Below, piece after piece: positions 1 through 11,400 of a stretch of DNA of 64,000 nucleotides (its first letter is position 1; every line of letters starts with the position of its first letter). The notes under the pieces are model-generated. The model saw nothing but the letters and a program-made list of their open reading frames with translations, had not been told where the DNA came from and ran no database searches. Both the position numbers and the translations under genes were made by a program. The DNA is from Cladorhizidae sp. MBARI D1340-BT2. Lineage: Eukaryota > Porifera > Demospongiae > Poecilosclerida > Cladorhizidae. The stretch is taken from assembly GCA_028752905.1 (NCBI GenBank), contig JAQNBH010000017.1, positions 33,617,908-33,681,907 on the forward strand, read 5' to 3'.

Positions 1-870
1 ACAAAAGTCAGGTGACCTCTTGACATATGGTGAAAGTGTTGACGTACAGTTGTACTCATAAATAATTTTCCATTCCAAGTTCCCGATCTACGTACGTACT
101 ACTTTTTGAGCGATAAAATGTGGGTGTTTTTTTATACTCATTTCTAAGAGTCCTTTCAAAAATGCAGCATCCATTGTGCTTGCATGCGTCATGTCCTGAA
201 GTTAAATATTCACATGCTGCATGCGATGAACTGAACTGCCGACCGTGTCCAGACGCTGGCTCGAGTAAGTCAGTTGTGTAGCGTGCAACTCTCTTCTCAT
301 GCTATGGTGTACTCAACCTATAAAAATAAAGAATTCTAAACCTCAACTTCAAAGGCTTGATGGCCCCAACAATCTCCTAGATATTGGTGGAGGTGGAGGG
401 ATGCAGTGCCTAGGCAGGGCCACTTCCTGAAGCTCTACCGGAGACACGTACTATTGCCAGACGTCCAGGCAATGGGAGACCTTCTGTTACCATTGAGGAA
501 ACCAAGCAGACCACGGAGGCTAAGTGTAGGCAAATCTTGAATTTTAAGCTGCCATGCCATCCATGAATTATAGTAAATTGTGGCTCATATAAGGAATATG
601 AAGTCTAGGAACCTGTCTTGCTATGCAGAGCTTGGCAAGGTAGCTATCGGTACAGTTAAAAGGACAGGTAACTTAGTTACTAGATCTAGGCTGATGGTGG
701 GCCAATGGCCTACCAATTACATGGCCTTCTTCAAAGCAAGGGTTACTCTCTTTCTTTGGTAGCCATCTTGTGGTGTTGGACATCTCTTGGTGGGATATTT
801 CGGGGCAGTTCACATTGTTAACTAATCAGAGAGGCAAACAAGATGATTGTTGGCCTTGTAGGTGCTTATG
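1..870. other. No gene recognised; upstream flank or ASK intron
   Basis: Mixed-composition sequence without a convincing exon, RNA gene or transposon end. The only open stretch (about 580-762) is short and has no recognisable motif. The first ASK exon in the window (5276) needs two bases from an earlier exon, so this stretch may be intron of that gene if the preceding exon lies further left. Confidence 0.5.
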
Positions 871-889
871 TTTAACTAACTGGGTGAGT

Positions 890-1855
890 CTCAAGCTTGC
901 TGGGGACTAAACTGGCCATTGTGGCCAAGGTTAGAAGATTGCTAGGGACTAAGCTGGTCACTGTGGCCAAGGTTAGGGGGTTGCTGGGGACTAAACTGGC
1001 CACTGTGGCCAAGGTTAGGAGATTGCTAGGGACTAAGCTGGTCACTGTGGCCAAGGTTAGGGGGTTGCTGGGGACTAAGCTGGCCACTGTGGCCAAGGTT
1101 AGGAGGAGGTTGCTAGGGACTAAGCTGGCCACTGTGGCCAAGGTTAGGGGGTTGCAGGGGACTAAGCTGGCCACTGTGGCCAAGGTTAGGGGGTTGCTGG
1201 GGACTAAGCTGGCCACTGTGGCCAAGGTTAGGGTGTTGCTGGGGACTAAGCTGGCCACTGTGGCCAAGGTTAGGGTGTTGCTGGGGACTAAGCTGGCCAC
1301 TGTGGCCAAGGTTAGGGGGGTTGCTGGGAACTAAGCTGGCCACTGTGGCCAAGGTTAGGGTGTTGCTGGGGACTAAGCTGGTCACTGTGACCAAGGTTAG
1401 GAGGTTGCTGGGGACCAAGCTGGTCACTGTGGCCAAGGTTAGGGGGTTGCTGGGGACTAAGCTGGTCACTGTGGCCAAGGTTAGGGGGTGCTGAGGACTA
1501 AGCTGGCCACTGTGGCCAAGGTTAGGAGGTTGCTGGGGACTAAGCTGGCCACTGTGGTCAAGGTTAGGGGGTTGCTGGGGACTAAGCTGGCCACTGTGGC
1601 CAAGGTTAGGAGTTGGCTGGTCACTGTGGCCAAGGTTAGGAGGTTGCTGGGGACTAAGCTGGTCACTGTGGCCAAGGTTAGGAGGTTGCTGGAGACTAAG
1701 CTGGCCACTGTGGCCAAGGTTAGGAGGTTGCTGGGGACTAAGCTGGCCACTGCGGCCAAGGTTAGGAGGTTGCTAGGGACTAAGCTGGCCACTGTGGCCA
1801 AGGTTAGGGGGTTGCTGAGGACTAAGCTGGCCACTGTGGCCAAGGTTTGGGGGTT
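890..1855. repeat. 42-bp minisatellite, about 23 copies
   Basis: Tandem units of 42 bp with small variants and one shortened unit near 1610. Most units contain TGGCCACTGTGGCCA, a perfect 7-bp inverted repeat around one base that is also a GGCCNNNNNGGCC (SfiI-type) site. The unit equals 14 codons, so long open frames of a 14-residue repeat (LLGTKLATVAKVRG on +, a complementary one on -) run through the array. They have no start context, splice signal or unique flanking coding sequence, and I treat them as by-products of the period. Confidence 0.95.
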
Positions 1856-2073
1856 GATGCCTCAGCTGAAGATGCGAAAGCTTTGCTGGATATAAGCGTG
1901 CCAGGGATCAACTCGGGTGGACCTAAAGACCACGGTTTCTTGTTGAAATTAGATTTTCAATAACATTATTTTATCGGAGAGGCAGGAAGTGGATTTGAGA
2001 ATTCATCTGACGACTAGCAGCTTATAACTTTCTTGTCGGGAGAAGGAGAACCTGCAAAGCATATAAGGCATTA

Positions 2074-2532
2074 GGGTCATTCCATGTCAAATCAACTGAA
2101 AATCTGCCTTCATCTCTCAGATTTTTTTTTAATTTTGGGGAATAATTGGGATCCATGAGTAACGGCTAGAGCTAAAATATTTTTGGTCACACCCACTTAA
2201 TTAGTGGGATACGTGCCGATGAACTTTGGGATAATTAGCACTACCTCGGAAATTCAAATGCCCGTATCTTTGGAAGTATAGCTCCTGCAGAGCTGGTTCT
2301 GGGGTCATTTTGAAGCTCTTTTCAAGGCCTATAATTTGTCTCTGATAATCTTTCTTTTCAAATCAACCAGAAAAAAGATATCACAATTTATAAACTTCAA
2401 ACTTGAACCCCCAAAAATTATATCCTTCAAATTTCTTCAGTTTTTTTGCTAAAGTTACCTTATGATGTAAACAAGCTTCCCTGTAAATTTTGTGATTGGC
2501 ACTCTGACAGTTTTTGAGTTATGAACAATTAT
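2074..2532 (+). repeat. Left terminal inverted repeat of the transposon
   Basis: Pairs with 3968-4413 in inverted orientation. Recognisable paired blocks include the terminal 35 bases, a block around 2155-2340 (matching 4150-4330) and an inner block around 2400-2530 (matching 3970-4100). Mismatches and small gaps are scattered along the arms. Confidence 0.88.
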
Positions 2533-2623
2533 GTATGGCATGTCAATTAAAAAAATCGCTAATTAATGGACTACCAGAATTATCTAAATTGTGTGGCACA
2601 GTATGGTACATACTAAGATAAAG

Positions 2624-3710
2624 TCAACTTGTATCGAGTTCATGTTCACACATATCTGTAAGTGATAGGTTTTCATTTTCTTTTTCAACGCAGCAGCAAC
2701 AGCACTGGATTCTTTGTTGGAAATGGAATATTCTTCCCGTTGCAGTGATTGGTTCAACAGTTGTTAGCACATCTTGGCAGTGAACTGTCAGTTGGTCTGA
2801 TGGGTCTGGATATATGTATGATGGGGACGGTCCATGGGGATAGAGGAAGGTAACCTCCACCTCATGCTTCTCTGGTGTGCATTCCTTGACACATGCAACC
2901 CACCAGTGGCCATCATAAGCCAATGTCACATAACCATTTATGGCTGAAACACTGTGATCAATCATCTCGGGAGTGAGATTCACAAGTTCCTGTCGTTCCT
3001 GAGGTGAGGATGAAAAGGTTCAAACTGTGACCATTTCCAAAGAGATTGGAATGAAGCAATGCAACTTTTGTGTGTCCGGGATTGTGCGTGCCTCTTCAAA
3101 TCTCACTTTGAGTAGTTTGGCTTCTTGTTCATACTGTTCCATTGTTGTAAACTTCTCTATCTCTGAATCTGTGAATTCAAAAAGTTGGTGAGGAGTGGTG
3201 ATCTGTTGATCATATGGTCGTCGGAGACTGGCTCTAGCTGCTAACCTATTTATTGTCCCACCAATTCCATCGGATGGTCCTTTCCCATGTGATGTAGCAA
3301 AAAAGTGCCATTCAGCTTGGACACTAAAATCATCTTTATGGAAGTACAAATTGAAAAGTTCTTCCGATTCTTGTACTGGGCAGCGCAACCATCAGAGAAA
3401 TAGTCAATTCTTTTAGGGTCCTGACCAAGTTTCTTAGTGAGGAACTGAAGCAGCAGTTTTTGAAACAGATGAACTGCCACAGTATCATGAATGTTACATT
3501 CTGATATGATGACGAAATTTGTGTGTTCAGGTGTTTTATCTTGCTTGTCACGCCGATCATAACACACGAAAGGGTGGATTGTTGCCTGGAGATTGTTCCA
3601 GTGGAATGACTGAACTGCATCCTGAATTATGAAACTGTAGTTCTCTGCGAAGTCTGCAATGACCAAGAACTCTCCAGGTTCAAGTGAATTTAGAAGTGAC
3701 TATACCAACT
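2624..3710 (-). pseudogene. Transposase-like gene of the long-TIR transposon, broken
   Basis: Minus-strand coding remnant in three pieces. The first piece (3710 down to about 3370) reads SLLNSLEPGEFLVIADF..., then FSDGCAAQYKNRKNF. A frameshift near 3370 leads to AEWHFFATSHGKGPSDGIGG, typical of a transposase-like protein family common in invertebrate genomes. A TGA at 3020-3022 interrupts the frame just before the C-terminal piece (GYVTLAYDGHWWVACV ... FLYPHGPSPSY ... TGRIFHF). The TGA lies 5' of CCTCACCTCAG, so a very short intron is possible instead of a nonsense mutation. The acidic residues in IADF and FSDG are candidate catalytic positions. The transposon family is not assigned. Confidence 0.75.
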
Positions 3711-3967
3711 GAGCAGGACTTAACATTATATAGCCAAACAACCTGGAATTATCCCCTGGGATTTTTCATGGGATTCCTCTAAGACCTGAATATGCCTGCC
3801 AGCTCTTGGGAACATTCCCCCCAATAGATGTCAGGGATTGATAGATTTGTCACCTGCCGATCAGGTGCAAATTACGATTATGCACATATATACCTACTAC
3901 TAAGGCCTGGAGAGCATCAATAGCGTGTCCCTATGTACTATGAGTACATTTTCGTATGGTTATGGTG

Positions 3968-4413
3968 TATATAATTGCTTATTGTTCAAAAACTGTCGAA
4001 GTGCCCATCACAAAACTTACAGGGAAGCTTGTTTACATTCTGATGTACCTTTGGCAAAGGATATATTTTGGGAGGGTTCAAGTTTGAAGTTTATAAATTG
4101 TGATACCTTTTTTCTGGTTGATTTGAAGAGAAAGAATATTGTCAGAGACAAATTATAGGCCTTGAAAAGAGCTTCAAAATGATCCCAGAACCAGCTCTAC
4201 AGGAGCTATACTTCCAAAGATACGGGCATTTGAATTTCCAAGGTAGTGCTAATTAGCCCAAAGTTCGTCGGCACGTATCTCACTAATGAAGTGGGTGTGA
4301 CCAAAAATATTTTAGCTCTGGCCGTTACTCATGGATGCCAATCATTCCCCAAAATTTTACAAAAATCTGAGAGATGAAGGCAGATTTTCAGTTGATTTGA
4401 CATGGAATGACCC
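3968..4413 (-). repeat. Right terminal inverted repeat of the transposon
   Basis: Inverted copy of 2074-2532, ending CAGTTGATTTGACATGGAAT then GACCC. It differs from the left arm by scattered substitutions and short indels. Confidence 0.88.
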
Positions 4414-5275
4414 ATTTGAGAGGCAATCATCAAACTAAAGGGCAGTGCCACTGGAAAGAAACAAAACCACAACTTACTTCACACCTACACCATTAACAGA
4501 ATGATGTTTACTCTCCTTGTGAGTACTTGTCAGATAAACACCACTCACCAAACCACACCCAAAGATGGAAATACATATTATACATCACTCTCCACCTCCA
4601 TTGCACCTCGACCCTTCTTTGTTTTAATATGCATAATTGCAAACGCTATGTACAGAATAATACTTTTATAAAAGCCGGTTACATAATCATTAGGCAATAC
4701 CTCAACGGGATATGATAATATTTCCTACATGAGCATATAGGACTCGACACCGTCAGTCACTTACCAGATCCTGTGCGTATCGCATCGTGAGATAATTTCA
4801 GATCTTAACAGATCATGAGCAGCAGCATGATTTGCACAGGAAGTCTTCGTGGGCTATTATTAGCATAATGTCCACTTCTTGCTCATTTGCCAGGCACTTC
4901 TTCCCAGTCTTCTTTGTGTGGCTCCTTTCAAGACTTTAAAATTCACTTCTTAATTTGCAGCTGAGGTGGAGGATGCTGGCGTGTTCTGCGAGAGTACGCT
5001 TCTTCTGGGATTGAGAAGGTCGTCAACCCCTCCCTCTCTCTGTCTGCTGGCGTGAAGCACTTGTGCAGAGACATGCCTGACACTAGCTAACTGCCACCAA
5101 TGACTCCCTGAACACAGCCACCAGCCATTAATATTCATATGAATTCAAAACCATAGTATTTTCTAAGCACTCGTGGGTAGTATTCTACTGAGGAAAACAA
5201 ACATCTTTATAATATTCAAGTGTGCGATATATTTTAAGTTGCATTTTATAAATGTGTGTATGTGTGTGTGTGTAG
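4414..5275. other. Unassigned sequence before the first ASK exon
   Basis: No gene recognised. The last about 40 bases are a T/G-rich tract ending TGTGTAG at 5275, which serves as the acceptor of the exon at 5276. An acceptor-like site (TTTGCAG, ending near 4970) precedes a G/C-richer stretch to about 5100, but its translation does not resemble any part of ASK. Confidence 0.45.
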
Positions 5276-5432
5276 GCACTTGAAGACAACGTCTGCCAAC
5301 ATTAGACTCATCTCAAAGTTCAGGACCAAGGAGTACGATAGGTCTCTCAACATGGATGAGAAACTCTTCGCTTTCTGGATGGAATTCTTTATCGGTGCAA
5401 CTGAGGAAGGATACTCTGCCAATCAATTCCCA
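5276..5432 (+). CDS. ASK (MAP3K5/6/15 family): ASK exon: end of central regulatory region
   Basis: Acceptor TGTGTAG, donor GTACGT. The first base completes a codon (NNG, probably Trp), followed by [15 protein letters not shown] and later [16 protein letters not shown] and NQFP. This matches the WYLK...FWMDF...FP region of animal ASK proteins just before the PH-like domain. It ends in phase 0. Confidence 0.85.
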
Positions 5433-8400
5433 GTACGTACCGATGCATATTACCATAAGCTGTGGTCATTAGGCCTCTCTGTATTCAGTGAGCAACTGAG
5501 TTTCAAGTGGCTGTCATTACAAACCATTTTCAAAGCTTCTTAGGTCACTGTGTTGTGTTTGCTGCTGTTGGGGAAAGCTATTGGTTGTGTGTGTATGTTT
5601 TATCATCTCTATCAGAGCAACATTTTTTTAAACACTCAGGCATGATAGTAGTATGATAACAAACTCATTCCGAGTCGTTTTTGACTTGTAACGCTGGTTC
5701 TTCTTACCCTGTTCCAAATGTTCACGCAAGATAGGGTCACCTTTGGCAGTATGTTCAATGATTGCATTGCAATTGCCCTTGTTAGTGCACAGTCAGCTGT
5801 CCAGTCATCTCTGGGTCCCTTTAAAGGTCACCCCTGCATTCCACGTGCTTGACTGTGTCTCCTATGACTGAAGGATATGTCTGACAGTTCCTGATGCCGT
5901 CTCTATATAAGGTCATCGACTCATGGGTAGTATTCTACTGGGGAAAACATGAATATCAAACACCTTAAAAACATGCCTCTCACATGAAGTCTGCTCATGG
6001 GATTAGTGCGTGGATGATGCAATCAAGCTGACACACATGTGTGGTAAGCAGAACGAGTGACCCTTGCTCACTTAGTTGGTTTGTAGAGTTCTTCCTCCTA
6101 GGAAGCTGTACGTAGTCCAAAGGAGGCTGTAGATGACAGTCTTCCAGAGCAGCTGTTACCAAGTCCTTGAAGGAGGCCGTAGCTGACTGCCTTCCAGAGC
6201 AGCTGTTACCAAGTCCTTGGAGGAGGCCGTAGCTGACTGCCTTCCAGAGCAGCTGTTACCAAGTCCTTGGAGGAGACTATAGCTGACTGCCTTCCAGAGC
6301 AGCTGTTACCAAGTCCTTGGAGGAGGCTGTAGCTGACTGCCTTCCAGAGCAGCTGTTACCAAGTCCTTGGAGGAGACTATAGCTGACTGCCTTCCAGAGC
6401 AGCTGTTACCAAATCCTTGAAGGAGGCTGTAGCTGTAGGTTACGGTCAATAATAGCAACAAGACATGGCCTGTGCTAATATTGGTGTAGTTTACAAAGTT
6501 TGAAGTCCGAGGGTCTCTTAGCTGGGCTTGGTGAAACTCCCGAGATGGTGTAGTCCTCCACCGCTCTACTTGAAGGCACACAAACAACAACAAAATAAAT
6601 GAAGGGGGGGGGGGGGGGGGGGGGAATTTTATACTCAATAAACTGACTTGACTGACTTGATTGACTTGTAAAAGAAGTATATGAAAAGGACTGTATCCAT
6701 GTTGACCGCTAATCCGTCTGATGACCCTTTACCATTCAAAATCATGCACACTAACTTGTCGAGTCATTTAGGCCTACGTGGGTATGCTCTTGTTTTCTTT
6801 CCTGTTCTTTCCTGTTCCTGGCATGTAAATCTTGTTTTTTTGTTTGTTTATTATATTTTTATTGTTATTATTATTATTATTAAAACAGCAACAACGTGTA
6901 TATTACAGACGTGACTCTTTTGGCAAAATGGTGCCAACTTTAAAAAGGAGCTTCGGCTGTCTCTCTCTCTAAAGTTTATGAACCAATCTTGGTTCACCTG
7001 CTGAAAAGCTTGGCATTGTCCTTTTCGCTGTAATAGAAGATTTTGGATGGCTTTGTTTAATTGGTGTGTGGGTAGAATGAGAGCGTCTCTCACGCTGAAA
7101 GAGTGGGGGTTGGCAACCATGTTTATTGATGTGTAAATTCTTCTGTATTTTGTGTACAATTGCAGTTGGTATGTGATGATCTTTTAACAAAACTCATGTG
7201 GTGATACTGATGGTTGTGTGTGGACCCTTTAACACATCTATACCTACCCTTTACCATATATATGATGACACATATATGATGACCCTTTACCACATATATG
7301 ATGATCCTTTACCACATATATGATGATCCTTTACCACATATATATGATGACTCTTTACCACATATATGACGACTCTTTACCACATATATGCTGATACCGT
7401 GTAACTGCTGATCCTTTACCACATATATTCCAACCCTTTATACCACATGTCTCATGCTCCTTTACCATGTATGCGTGGTGCTGTTCAGTAACTATATAGC
7501 AGTGTCAAGCACTCGTTGTGTCCTACAATATCTGTGACGTGACACAGTACACACTGTTGCTGGTGTTTCTGCTCCAGGTGCTGCTGTTTGAGCCCAGCAA
7601 GAACAAGTGTGATACATTTGTCTATCTTCCCAGTTACATCACCTTCCATCCAGTGGGCGAGGGGGAGGAGGGAGAAGCGGTACGTGATAGTGCAGAGAAG
7701 TGGGGCTAGGGCAATTAGCCGTAAATAGTTTACTTTTTGTCATTTTTCCCCCTCTCCAGAAAATCCAAATTTGGAATTGCAACAAGTCCGAGGACAAAGA
7801 TGTAAGTACTCAAGTGAGATGCTTCTAGCAATCTGTAGCAGTTGGTCTCTGGGTGCCAGGCAGCCATTGTAAGGCATCGAGGAACAACTGTTGGATGTGG
7901 CCAGGTTTTTGTAGGCCCAGAGGAAGTACATCCCAAGCTGGTGTAATACTCTCAAGCTGAGGTGTAAATACTCTCAAGCTGAGGTGTAAATACTCTCAAG
8001 CTGAGGTGTAAATACTCTCAAGCTGAGGTGTAAATACTCTCAAGCTGAGGTGTAAATACTCTCAAGCTGAGGTGTAAATACTCTCAAGCTGAGGTGTAAA
8101 TACTCTCAAGCTGAGGTGTAAATACTCTCAAGCTGGTGTAAATACTCTCAAGCTGAGGTGTAAATACTCTCAAGCTGAGGTGGAAATACTCTCAAGCTGG
8201 TGGAAATACTCTCAAGCTGGTGTAAATACTCTCAAGCTGGTGGAAATACTCTCAAGCTGAGGTGTAAATACTCTCAAGCTGAGGTGTAAATACTCTCAAG
8301 CTGAGGTGTAAATACTCTCAAGCTGAGGTGTAAATACTCTCAAGCTGAGGTGTAAATACTCTCAAGCTGAGGTGTAAATACTCTCAAGCTGAGGTGGAAA

Positions 8401-11400
8401 TACTCTCAAGCTGGTGGAAATACTCTCAAGCTGGTGGAAATACTCTCAAGCTGGTGGAAATACTCTCAAGCTGAGGTGTAAATACTCTCAAGCTGAGGTG
8501 TAAATACTCTCAAGCTGAGGTGTAAATACTCTCAAGCTGAGGTGTAAATACTCTCAAGCTGAGGTGTAAATACTCTCAAGCTGAGGTGTAAATACTCTCA
8601 AGCTGAGGTGTAAATACTCTCAAGCTGAGGTGTAAATACTCTCAAGCTGAGGTGTAAATACTCTCAAGCTGAGGTGTAAATACTCTCAAGCTGAGGTGTA
8701 AATACTCTCAAGCTGAGGTGTAAATACTCTCAAGCTGGTGTAAATACTCTCAAGCTGAGGTGTAAATACTCTCAAGCTGAGGTGGAAATACTCTCAAGCT
8801 GGTGGAAATACTCTCAAGCTGGTGTAAATACTCTCAAGCTGGTGGAAATACTCTCAAGCTGAGGTGTAAATACTCTCAAGCTGAGGTGTAAATACTCTCA
8901 AGCTGAGGTGTAAATACTCTCAAGCTGAGGTGTAAATACTCTCAAGCTGAGGTGTAAATACTCTCAAGCTGAGGTGTAAATACTCTCAAGCTGAGGTGGA
9001 AATACTCTCAAGCTGGTGGAAATACTCTCAAGCTGGTGGAAATACTCTCAAGCTGGTGGAAATACTCTCAAGCTGAGGTGTAAATACTCTCAAGCTGAGG
9101 TGTAAATACTCTCAAGCTGAGGTGTAAATACTCTCAAGCTGAGGTGTAAATACTCTCAAGCTGAGGTGTAAATACTCTCAAGCTGAGGTGTAAATACTCT
9201 CAAGCTGAGGTGTAAATACTCTCAAGCTGAGGTGTAAATACTCTCAAGCTGAGGTGTAAATACTCTCAAGCTGGTGTAAATATTCTGATGGAGAATGATA
9301 CTGTACAAGTGAGAAGTTTCAATCGCATAGTCAGCTTTCTGTCTGACTTTGTCTCACAAAAACTTAGCAGAGATTATGAGCTGTTCCCCGAGTGTCTGGC
9401 ATGCACAGGACACAATATCAGAAAGTCTTGTAAGACCTTGCACCTCCACCAACTCTTGCTGGGCACTGTCATGCAAGATTACCTTGCGAGATATCGCAAG
9501 ATACTCAGGACTAATAAAAGTCAACAGTGATGGTCGCCATGGTGATGCATTACATGGCTAATGCATGCATATTATATATAAGATGTTTTAACAAAATGCA
9601 TGGGGGTGGGGGAGAAGATGCCCCATACTGGCGTCAGAAACTCGGACTTGGAGACTGATGCTCGGTTGGAATGGTTCTCAACATTGCCACATCTAACTGT
9701 ATTATAGAAGTGGACGATACAGCAACAAGTACCCACAATAGAAACAAGTACCGACAACAGCAACAAGAACTGACAACAGCAACAAGTACTGACAACAACA
9801 AGTACTGACAACAGCAACAAGTACCGACAACAAACAAGTACCGACAACAGTAACAAGTATCGACAACAGCAACAAGTACTAACAACAGCAACAAGTACTG
9901 ACAACAACAAACAAGTACCGACAACAGCAACAAGTACCGACAACAGCAACAAGTACCAACAACAGTAACAAGTATCGACAACAGCAACAAGTACTGACAA
10001 CAGCAACAAGTACCAACAACAGCAACAAGTACTGACAACAGCAACAAGTACCAACAACAGCAACAAGTACCAACAACAACAACAGGTACTGACACACACA
10101 ACTCACAACAAAATGTCTAATCTTTTATTTGAATGCGAATATATTCTCACATTTTAGCTATCTCTTACCAGTAGCACGGGCACTGGATTCTTAGTCCAAT
10201 CTTGAAGAGTAGTTGCTGTAAATCAAGTGACCTCTGTCTGACCTCCATTGGAGTACTCGATGTTGGAGATCGCAGCATTTCCTGTTTGGCTCCTCCTTAG
10301 ACTAGCAGAACGAGTGGTTGCTTGCAGCTGCTGCTTGGTTACCATGAACTTCCACCTCCGCACTCACAGAGAGCTGCACTCCACTCTCACCAGCACACTC
10401 TGTGGTGGCCAGGCAAAAACATTAGACGAAGTACATTATCTGCATGTATATTAATATGAATCACATGACATACACTAGACGCCAATATGAATCACATGAC
10501 ATACACTAGACACCAATATGAATCACATGACAGTACACTAGACGCCAATATGAATCACATGACATCACTAGACACAAATATACGATGGCTCTTTCAACAA
10601 GCACTTCATTCTTGTTCAGTCCACATGTGCACAACTTCTACTGATGACTGTTTAAGGAAAGCAGAAACAAAACAAATCAATATATAAATATAAAAACAAA
10701 CAATTAAATAAACAAACATATATATATATAAACAAACAACAACAACAAATATATAAATATCAATTAAACAAGAAAAAATATTATAGACATAAAAACAATA
10801 AATAAGCAAAAAAATAAAAGATATATAAACATAAGCATTATAAATATAAAACAATTAGGCCCTTGGAGAACTGAGGAAGATGGAAGCGCTCGTGATCTTA
10901 GCAGCAGACAAAGGGAAGACAACAGTTCTGATGACAAAGGAGAGTTACATTTCAAAGCTGCCAGGAATGCTGGAGACCGAAACATGGAATACTGAAGAAG
11001 GATCCTATCAAGGCACAGGAAAGCAAGGTGAATTGTGTATTAAAGAATATGGAGAAGACCGAAGAAATAACAAACTGTAGAATTAGGGCCACTGGAAGTA
11101 GACTGATTTATAGGCTCCCTAAGATACATAAACCTGAGCTTCCCCTTAGGCCAATTGTGTCTTGAATACGTACAGCGTTCCAAGTTCTTAGCACATTTGA
11201 TATCACCTCTATATAGCTGGAAATGCTAGTACATATGGCAAGGATTCTGTGCGATTTATCAAGCGTATTCAAAGTTAATGTTTGGCACAGGATGAGTGTC
11301 TTGTCGTTTTGGTGTTTCCTCTCTTTTTACCAATGTTCCCATTGATGAGGTCATGGAAGTAATTTTTGGAATGTTGACAAAAGATGAGAGCTTGCGTGAG

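Larger units (their letters stand above)
2074..4413 (-). mobile_element. DNA transposon with long terminal inverted repeats
   Basis: About 2.34 kb bounded by inverted repeats of roughly 450 bp: left 2074-2532, right 3968-4413. The outer ends are GGGTCATTCCATGTCAAATC and its complement. Small differences between the arms show some age. The interior holds a minus-strand transposase-like gene. No clean target-site duplication is visible: ATTA lies left and ATTT right. The family is not assigned; long arms occur in several DDE superfamilies and I cannot choose from sequence alone. Confidence 0.85.

Noticed and set aside
872..1895. Long open frames of a 14-residue repeat on both strands
   Set aside because: Created by the 42-bp period; no unique coding flank, start context or splice sites.
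4971..5075. Candidate ASK exon behind TTTGCAG
   Set aside because: Translation does not match the ASK region expected before 5276 and no phase-compatible donor is convincing.
7945..9285. CRISPR-like look of regularly spaced repeats
   Set aside because: Head-to-tail units without unique spacers, in an animal intron; these are minisatellites.
9572..10106. Cys/Val/Leu-rich minus-strand open frames
   Set aside because: Translations of the 18-bp repeat only.
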